Positions 54,446 through 62,530 of a stretch of DNA of 64,000 bases are shown piece by piece (within the stretch, counting starts at the first letter, position 1; every line of letters starts with the position of its first letter). Location of the stretch: assembly GCA_036362985.1 (NCBI GenBank), contig JAYGXS010000010.1:4496153-4560152 (forward strand). The letters are read 5' to 3'. A model generated the notes under the pieces. That model was not told the DNA's origin. It saw only the letters and a program-made list of their open reading frames with translations, and searched no databases. The translations under genes were made by a program, and so were the position numbers. This DNA comes from Ligula intestinalis. Lineage: Eukaryota > Platyhelminthes > Cestoda > Diphyllobothriidea > Diphyllobothriidae.

Positions 54446-54929
54446 CTGCGAAACTCTGCTTTAAATACTTATGTTTAATGTTTTTTTCCACATATTTTAC
54501 TTTTTGTCCACGGTGAGGCCGCACCCTTAAAACACCCCACTATTGCTATTATTTACACATTACACGATCCTACAAATGACTAAAGGGCGTTAACATAATC
54601 TGCCGTTGCCCAAATACCTCAACGGGGCAATCCAACACGAGCCAAAAAACTGCCAATTGGGTTATTTTTTGCCTGAGCAATGACCGCGAAAGGTTTCATA
54701 CGCAGGCCGTAGTTGGGTCAGTAGCTGTTGTGAACAGACGATTTCAGTCAATCAAATGACGGCTTTCTACGCCAGAGCAGACAGTCATACAGAGACAGGA
54801 GAAACAGGCAGCTGAGTGTCATTTTTGCGTCCCTGGAACCCAAATTGCCTTCTGATGTATGTGTGTGGCGCTGGAACCACGCAATTTTGTCCTAAAATGT
54901 ATTCTGTAAGTCTGGAGAGAATTTAGAAA

Positions 54930-55330
54930 GAGAGAGAGAGAGAGCGAGAGAAATATTTTCATAGAAAATATTCTTTGGGAAACGGGAACGAACTTTATTG
55001 TAAATTTTCGACGCTGGCACATCAAGTCGTCGTCGTTAGACGTGAGGGAAATGTGTAAGGAGCAGTTTGCATTTTAAACATGCCAAAAAATCGATAATGG
55101 TTTGTCATGCTTGCTCAGTAGCAGGTTTTTTTGGTAGGCGCTTTTTCCAGGCTTTTTTGAGATTGATGTACACAGAATCCAAATCAACGTGCCTATTGAT
55201 GCATGATTCGTTAGAGTTAATGGCGTCTAAAAATTCGCGGCCTTTCCCATATGGGCAGGCAACTACTATGCTTTCTTTTGAAGGTGACATCCAAAATTAT
55301 CGGCAGAAAATTGCTCAAATCACTTAGGCA
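54930..55330 (-). pseudogene. PLE GIY-YIG 3' fragment (family E)
   Basis: Minus strand: VVACPYGKGREFLDAINSNE then SCINRHVDLDSVYINLKKAW and KKRLPKKP. Followed by the hammerhead at 54996-55044. A (GA)n run is at 54927-54950. Confidence 0.85.
54996..55044 (-). ncRNA. Hammerhead motif, family E
   Basis: ACGTCTAACGAC, stem II GACG/CGTC, GAAAATTTACA. One core change (CUAACGA for CUGACGA). Stem III AAUU. AATAAA 2 nt past the cleavage position; TCCCAAAG at 21 nt. Confidence 0.6.
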
Positions 55331-55429
55331 CGGGGAAAAAGTAGCAAAGTCCTCAAAATTCTAGAGGTTTACGTAAAATCCACCGTTAGTATAGAGACAA
55401 GTCCATCCTCACCTTCTGGATTTCCGTTT

Positions 55430-56110
55430 CTTTACACGTGAGGTTATCGAATGTGTTAAGGCTACTAAGGTTTAACCCTAACGGCTGCGATCTTCCAGGC
55501 CCAGTTCCTTAAGAGATGAGAGAAGTCTTGGAAAGCCACAGTAGTCGGAACAATATATTGTTTACAGGATGAGTTGGAGACTAGTTCACAGAAAGATTGA
55601 CTCGTTCTGGCGTGCCTTCGACCGTGAGAGCCGCGTGGGAGAGCAGCGGCGTCGCGTCCGCCCAGCGCAGAGACAGAATTCCCAGTGGGTCTAGCGTCAG
55701 TTATCCTGAGTGACCATCGAAAGCTTCCTATGTCCCTTTGGTGATTGAGTGGACGGCGCGAGGGCAGACACCGACGTGGGCGGTCCGTGTCTCACAGGTC
55801 AGTCTGTGTCTGGTAGGAAGCACGCTGAAAAGTGCATTCGCGCAAGGTCCTGCTCCGAGTGGCCTTATCTGTGACGTCAAGAGTTAGGATGGCGTCGGCC
55901 AGAAGCGACCACTATAAGGTAACGTGCTAGGAATGGGAGTACAGATATGCAGGCAGCTTTGGCGCATACTACGGGAAGACTTCGCAGCCATTAATTTGGA
56001 GTGGAGTTGATTGGCAAGCTCATCAAGGATTCGATCAGCCAATTGTTTGACTGTTGTACCATGTCACTGTGTTATACTGTCAGTTGAAACTAGGCATCAG
56101 CAACATCGGC
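55430..56110 (+). repeat. Dispersed repeat family D
   Basis: Relative of 29390-30110 and 23080-23260. Encodes nothing recognisable. It ends near GGCAGCTGAAGCGAGCATCC at about 56110. Confidence 0.55.
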
Positions 56111-56319
56111 AGCTGAAGCGAGCATCCGGAGGATACCCTTAAAAATCAAAAAGCTTTTTTAAGCTATGCTGGGAAAATAACCAGAGAGCAGGAGAGTATG
56201 ATTTGATTCCTAGAAAAAACCGCATGTGGAACAAAGGCAATGGGCTGAGGATCAGAACTGATTGCATATGTTGATGATAGGGAGCCTGCTGAAAGTTTAA
56301 TCTAGAGCCCTCAAAGACG

Positions 56320-57340
56320 TATAGATTGAGGCTGTGTCAAACACCGGGATCATAGTTTTACTAGTCTGAGCTTTCGAACTCCTACAGGAGTTCATCGTCA
56401 GAGATATCGAAAACGTAACAAAAGGGGGGCTAGTTGTGGCATGTATACAAAACAAAAGTTTGAATATGCAGAAAACCAATGATTGTCTGGTGTGGGCACC
56501 GATTGGCCACTGCGGACTATATCAGTCTGCGCAAATAGGCAAGATCGGCGTGTTGGGTGAAAATATTTACAGAAATGAAATCGGCAACGAAAAAACAACA
56601 TTTATAGAGGGAAGGGTCAGTTGAATGTCATAGGGAAAGGGGGAGAGGACCAATTAACCACCAGTTCCGTGAGTCTGGAGATACCTGCGTGGGGGGAAAT
56701 ATGCGGGCGCCTGCTCGATACATCGGTTAACTGAGTTGTCATCCGATGGTCAGGCATCAATCAGTTCTCGGCCCATCTTTCTGCCAGCGTGAGCAATTAT
56801 CCTCATGGCTGCGAAGTTGAACGCGTGACCCGTCTTGTACGTGTGGGCCACCACTTGCTATAATGTGTCACCCCGTCGAAAAACCAGCTTATGTTCGTGT
56901 ATGCGCAAACCCAGCTTGTCCCGTGTAATTTATGGGACAGTTTAGAAATGATATGCGATACACTACGTCCAACTGCTCACTGGCATTCAACCAACCCCTG
57001 ATTCTCATTGTAGCCTTGGGATGGTGTGCGATTCCGACGCCTAGTCCCACGGTAATGCGTTCGGTCGATTCCGACACATCCTGGATGTATGGCAGCGCAT
57101 GCCGAATCGTAGGGGTTGTTTCTGTTTGGGTTCTCGGAGGGCGAGCGCGTAGGCATCGGCCTATAAAAACCTTAGGATAGCCATTCTGCCTAAACTGGAC
57201 ACGGAGATGTTGGATCTCACGTGCTTTTTCCTGTGAATTACTGCAGTGAGTCTGGATCCTTTTAAACAGCATTCTCAGACAGCTACGTTTGTGCGCCACC
57301 GTATGGTTGCTATGACAACTGAGAAGCTGTGTAGTGTTCG
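56320..57340 (-). pseudogene. PLE RT C-terminus and GIY-YIG, with hammerhead 3' end
   Basis: Minus strand: HKRSCLRMLFKRIQTHCSNS (RT C-terminal block), a basic linker, IRHALPYIQDVSESTERITV, VVYRISFLNCPINYTGQAG (GIY-YIG core, then a break). Same family as 13375-13985. Confidence 0.88.
56363..56406 (-). ncRNA. Hammerhead ribozyme motif (AGCU family), best-folded copy
   Basis: ATCTCTGACGAT, perfect 7-bp stem II GAACTCC/GGAGTTC with a TGTA loop, GAAAGCTCAGAC. Stem III AGCU. CCCGGTGTTTG at 19 nt. Confidence 0.8.
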
Positions 57341-58143
57341 TCGCCTTCCTGTCACATAGCGATTTTTAATATATGATGAGGAGCATAGTGTTTGCATGAA
57401 AATTAAATGTTCTTAAAGAATACCGTAATTACACTGTTAAAGTAAACGCAAAACACAATTTCTTCGAGTAAAACAGTCGAAGGAGATGTGATGTGCTACC
57501 AAATGAGTATGCGAGGTAACATACTTGTGCATAAGCAGAGTAATTAGCGATCGTACGTAGGGTTTCGATCAATTCTGGTCGGGTGAGTAACTTTATATGA
57601 AAACGGGGTAAAAGTCAAAACGTGTTTTTAGTTCGTACAAGTGAGTCATGGGAATGGGGAGCAGGGATCGATAACAGAAGGCTGGTTACGATGGCAATGT
57701 TTACTGGAGCCAGTCGCAAGGTTTTGATTGGCTAAGGCGGCCGAAGATAAATACAGTCAAAAGCCGGAATCCTTGCTTGTCTGGCTTGTGCTTATGCGGC
57801 GCGATAATCCATCATACAATCACGCACTTAAGTAATCCTCCCTAATCGAAAAGGTAATTCCGTTAATGGGATTGGTCACTGATCCTATCCGGGAACACCA
57901 ATCAGATCGGTGTGCGTGTAAATCCGAGTGGGCCTCACGGGATCCCCCCCCCCCCCCCCCGTCCTAACCCGCGGTTCATCAGCCCCCGAGCGTACGCCCA
58001 CACATAACTCCGGACAGTCCACTCACTCCCCCCCCCCCCCGGGGAAACGCGGACCCCCGCGCGAGGACACCGGCCTCTGCGGGGCGTAACACAATCGGGC
58101 CGGGCGGAGGAGACGCGTTCGCAGGAGCCAACCGACGGTAAGA

Positions 58144-58277
58144 GCAGATAGGGAAAGCTGGGGGACCCACGGATGAGCCGGATCCCTCGCAGCTGTGTCA
58201 AGCAGTGGCAGAATACCGGTGAAACACGTGTCTGAGCCTTTTAGCAATTACCTAGACTGTTTGTATGGCAAGTTACA
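58144..58277 (+). mobile_element. 134-bp hammerhead element, copy 3, with 9-bp target duplication
   Basis: Inserted between two copies of ACGGTAAGA (58135-58143 and 58278-58286). The right arm of the palindrome has the empty site, a single TCTTACCGT at 59252-59260. Starts GCAGATAGGG, ends GGCAAGTTACA. Non-coding. Confidence 0.88.
58163..58239 (+). ncRNA. Hammerhead ribozyme motif, 134-bp family, one core change
   Basis: CCCACGGATGAG in place of CCCACTGATGAG (U4 to G), stem II GCCGG/CCGGT with a G-U pair, GAAACACGTGTC, stem I partly lost (TGAG for TGGG). Probably inactive. Confidence 0.72.
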
Positions 58278-58593
58278 ACGGTAAGATCACCGCTCATCCC
58301 TCTATATCCCCTCTTCGGCGATCCCGCAAACGCAAAACCGAGTCTCCCTCCGCCGTCTTGACATTGTCGGGCGGCTGGAAGTGGAAAGAGTTGGGTAGAT
58401 CTCGCGAAAGTCTACTTCACCGAAAGTCATGCGTAAGTGACTGTTGCTGTTACCTTCATCCGGTGGACGTTCAAATGATGGACGTCGTCAGTCGAACGCG
58501 GATCAGAGACACAGCTTTCCGATTTGCTTCGAGAAAATGACTACAGTCAGTGACCACCGACCTCACGGGATCACTGGGACAGCAGTTGCATTA

Positions 58594-58636
58594 GGCTGAA
58601 CTTTCGGCTTCGAACAGGAGACCATCATCAGAGAAA
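58594..58636 (-). ncRNA. Hammerhead motif, left of a divergent pair
   Basis: TTCTCTGATGAT, stem II GG/CC with mismatches, GAAAGTTCAGCC. CCCAGTGATCC at 19 nt. Lies at the centre of the 2-kb palindrome. Confidence 0.65.
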
Positions 58637-58873
58637 ATGAGAGTACAGCATGTATTCGCACGTTTATTTGCCCGGCTATGAGAAAATGGAACCAAGTTCA
58701 TGCCCAGTTCATGCCCAAGGATGCACGCCATGACGTCAGGGTAGCACGTCAAAACGACATAGGAGACGAAATGAGCGTGGAGTCAACCAATCATGAAGGC
58801 AACCCTCCCTCACCACCCCTCAGTTTTCTCATAACTGGACAAAAAAGCATGCAAATGCTTGCTGTACTTTCAT

Positions 58874-58917
58874 CTTCTCTGATGATGGCCTCCTGTACGA
58901 AGCCGAAAGTTCAGCCT
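58874..58917 (+). ncRNA. Hammerhead motif, right of a divergent pair
   Basis: TTCTCTGATGAT, stem II GGC/GCC, GAAAGTTCAGCC, mirror of 58594-58636. CCCAGTGATCACG at 19 nt. Stem III AGUU contains a G-U. Confidence 0.68.
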
Positions 58918-59742
58918 AATGCAAGTGCTGTCCCAGTGATCACGTTTTTGTCTTCTTGAAATTTTGGTTAATATTGCGGGAGATCGGTAGTCACTGACTG
59001 TAGTCATTTTCTCGAAACAAATCAGACAGCTGTGTCTCTGATCCGCATTCGACTGACGACGCCCATCATTTGAACGTCCACCGGATGAAGGTAACAGCAA
59101 CAGTCACTTACGCGTACCTTCGGTGAAGTAGACTTTCGCGAGATCTACCGCACTCTGTCCACTTCCAGCCGCCCGACAATGTCAAGACGGCAGAGGGAGA
59201 CTCGATTTCGCGTTTGCGGGATCGCCGAGGGGGGGAGGGGGTGAGCGGTGCTCTTACCGTCGGTTGGCTCCTGCGGACGCGTCTCCCCCGCCCAGCCCGA
59301 TTGTGTTACGCCCCGCAGAGGCCGGTGTTCTCGCGCGCGTGTCCGCGTTTCTCAGGGGGGGGGGGGGGGAGGGGAGGGTCCGGGGGGGGGGTGGGTGGGA
59401 GGCGGGGGGGGGGGGTAAACCGGGGGTTAGGACGTGGGGGGGTGGTGTCACGTCAGGCCCACTCCAATTTACACGCACACCTATCTGATTGGTGTCACCC
59501 GATAGATTCAGTGACCAATCCCATTAACGGAAGTGCTTTTTCGATTAGGGAGGATTATTTGAGTGCGTGATTGTATGATAGATTATCGTGCCGCATAAGC
59601 ACAAGCCAGACTTGCAAGGATTCCGGCTTTTGACTGTATTTATCTTCGGCCGCCTTAGCCAATCAAAACCTTTCGACTGGCTCCACCAAACCTTGTCCTC
59701 GTAACCAGCCTTCTCTTATCGACCCCTGCCTCCCCCTATCCC

Positions 59743-60015
59743 GGAGTTAGAGTCTGACACCCAGGCCTCCAGTAGTCCTCACCCTGTCCCATTACTAGCT
59801 CATACCATTATCCGCGTGCCCGTGAAGTTGAATTCGTGCTCATCGTCCGACAGCTACCAGGCGTTCGCGGATCATGCAAATAAGAGACCCACTGGAAGGC
59901 AGACTGGCGGGCGACAGAGCTCGCGAATGATGATGGCCTTCGGAAAGGGACCGAAAGTTAGACTAATTGAAGTGCAGTCCCAGTGATCGTGCCTTTGTCT
60001 TCTTTGCAATAAGCA
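59743..60015. pseudogene. Rearranged PLE scraps with hammerhead
   Basis: 59743-59840 is a minus-strand endonuclease-end fragment like 12845-12930; 59844-59920 is plus-strand linker (HRPTA block) like 61880-61960, joined directly to a hammerhead by deletion of the endonuclease. Confidence 0.7.
59924..59964 (+). ncRNA. Hammerhead motif
   Basis: GAATGATGAT, stem II GGCC/GG(A)CC with a bulge, GAAAGTTAGAC. C3 of the core is A. CCCAGTGATCG at 19 nt. Confidence 0.55.
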
Positions 60016-60019
60016 CCTG

Positions 60020-61780
60020 GGGTTCGCAGATTCACTTCCATTCATGTTAACCAAAATGTTAAAATACATTTTCGATTAGAAATAAGTACTCAAGTAGAAT
60101 TGTAATATCTAGTTTCTTGGAGCATAATCCCAATATAGTTCAGACACCACAGGGTACCGGTTCTTGAAAGAATGCATTTTTACTGTCCTGAAAAAACCGC
60201 CCTCGATGAATATGGCTGCTTAACTAATGTGCTTTTGTTATCCTCCTACAAATTCAAATTCGACGTTATGGAAAACAGAAGCGGCCACAATCTTTCTCGT
60301 AATTTAATTTATAGCAAGCCGTATCTGCTTAAAACTTTATACCGACATGAGGGGCGTTTTTAGGTTTCAAAATCGGTTTTCTATTCCCGATTAACTTGGA
60401 GCCCGATCTGCTCTTGCGAGCTATCTGCCTTGTGCCGAAAGAATTTCGTACATTCCTGTAAGTCCTTAGGAAGAAAACATATAGGTCTGATAAAATTTTG
60501 AAATGGAACAGGACTATAACTTATACTTCATGCGAGGTATTAAAAAAGGAAACATACGAGGCGAGTTGAAGGGACATTATACAGGTCCAGATTATTTCAC
60601 AATTTCGAAACAGCATTTAGCGAGTGAACATTTTCGGTCGATCGTCTTTCCTTACTAGCGGGAGCCAATCAGAGCGTGCAAAGATGCAGGCAGTTACGTA
60701 ACCGTTCGGCGTGCCAAGTTCGGGGCTTGCAGGAGATTCTTGTTCACGCACAAAACCGGCTTCCTCAACCGGATCGCGGTTGCTTCTGCTGTTGCTAGCA
60801 AACGTTGACCCAAGAACCTAAGTGTACACTCGCCAAATGTTGTTATGAATTATCTAATGGGAATATTTCACAATTATAAGCATTTGAAAACCAAAAGATT
60901 GCCTTTCTTCAGACGGAACCCCTGAAGTAAACATGATCTACCCTTAAACGAGTGCAATAAAGAGTATTTTCTTTGTATATTTTCTTTAAAATATATTTTC
61001 ATTCGTAAGAGCCTCAAAAATATGCAGAAGAAATGCATGCCACTCAAGTAGTCGTTTATCAGTGTTTATTAGTTTTTTTAGCAAGACCGGCAAACTTTCG
61101 TTCAAACGCCGACACCCTGATGTATTTGAATTAGCTTGGGAGTGAGTTACAAATACTAAAATTCCATTTAATTTACTTATCGTTTCTATAAACTATATTT
61201 TCTTTCGTATAAGCTTCAAAATATTCAAAAAATACACGCTACTTAAGCAGTATTTTTGTCAAGACAGAAAATAATTTCTTTCAAAAGCCGGCATCCTAAT
61301 GTATCTGAAGTAGCTTAGGAGTAGGTTCCAGATATTGCAACACCACTGTAGAAATAATTCCTAATCTTAAAGGCATTTCAAAATTGGGGTAAACACTGCA
61401 TGAGTCCAGTGAACACACAGCCTCCGCCGTTAGGGTAGGAGGGATTCTGGAAGTCGAAGCTGATCCGTAGTGCTACCCAGAGTGAAGGCTATTCCAGAAG
61501 GAGGCGGTGGGTAGACACCGACTGCAAGATGGAACTTCAGGACAGGTGATAAGAAGGACTGCGAACAAGGGACTTACAGACCTAAACGTCACATTTCCAT
61601 AGCTGGTTGGAAAGATGCCTCATGCCAAATTCTAAAAGGTGGGGGGGGGTTAAGTGTTAGGATGAAAGTCTGGCTTAGACTCACCCCTCGAATTTAACCC
61701 AAAGCCGCCTGCTTATTCGCGCGTCCAATCTAAGTGAGCAATTATTCAGAAAGCAATTAATTAGTGGCGGTTTTCGAACA
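60020..61780. other. AT-rich unassigned sequence
   Basis: No exon with motif. A related pair of phrases at 61000-61150 and 61190-61330 (AGCTTCAAAA, CTACTTAAGCAGT/CCACTCAAGTAGT, GTATTTGAA..AGCTTGGGAGT) is a diverged tandem duplication of about 190 bp. Confidence 0.45.
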
Positions 61781-61789
61781 TTAAAGGGT

Positions 61790-62530
61790 ACCCGTCACCG
61801 AGGGAGAGAAAACGGTACTGTACATTCAAAACTTGTCAGAAGCCAACGAATGTATCGCTGCACAGCTCGGCGTGGGTATTGCTCATCGTCCGACAGCTAC
61901 CATGCGTCCACGAGTCATGCAAATTAAAGGCCCACTGGATGTAGGTGAGCAGTCTGGCGTCATTTATCAGGTGCTATGTCGCGACTGATGTTGCCATTAT
62001 ACAGGGCAGACCGGGCGACGACTTAGCTCACGAATAACGGAGCACAAACGGACAGTGCGGATAGGCGACCCATTGTCCCAGATCGCTACCCATACTCTGG
62101 AAGAAGGCCACGAATTCGACTTCTCGACTTCTCGCGAACTGCTGGAGGCATGGATGTCAGCGCCTAACTCCATAAACAGGCATGTAGATATACCGCCCTG
62201 TTATTTTTCCATCTGTGCCCGTGACTAGAAACTAGGGCCCAGTTCCTCTACAAGCATGCAGGCTGCCACATCAAGGTCACACGCCGTAACTCCAGGGACG
62301 CGCGCAGGAGACAAAAGATAAAATAGCGTGAGAATGGACGTGGCGTGGACATGGACCCATCACAAATTGCCTACCCCCTACCAACCCCGTTTACGCACAG
62401 ACAACGCATGCTGTTTTCTCATTTTCTCTGACGATGGCTTCTCGTATGGAGTCGAAACCTCAGAATAAAACTATCGTCCCAGAGATCACGTCTTCCTCTT
62501 CTTTACAACAAGAACCTGGGGCGCGTATAT
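61790..62530 (+). pseudogene. PLE GIY-YIG 3' fragment with hammerhead
   Basis: Broken frames: ANECIAAQLGVGIAHRPTAT, GVIYQVLCRD then a stop, HYTGQTGRRLSSRITEHKRT, LLEAWMSAPNSINRHVDIPP. 3' UTR and hammerhead at 62424. Same family as the 12.6-13.4-kb palindrome. Confidence 0.87.
62424..62466 (+). ncRNA. Hammerhead motif
   Basis: TTCTCTGACGAT, stem II GGCTTC/GGAGTC (partial), GAAACCTCAGAATAAA. Stem III has a C-C mismatch. CCCAGAGATCACG at 16 nt. AATAAA 2 nt past the cleavage position. Confidence 0.65.

Larger units (their letters stand above)
57664..59728. repeat. About 2.07-kb near-palindrome
   Basis: Left arm 57664-58636 and right arm 58870-59728 are reverse complements throughout (for example GCGGCCGAAGATAAATACAGT against ACTGTATTTATCTTCGGCCGC at both ends). 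The centre is an outward-facing pair of PLE hammerheads. The left arm has an extra 143-bp insertion (58135-58286); homopolymer C/G runs (57943, 58028, 59358) differ in length between arms. Confidence 0.9.
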
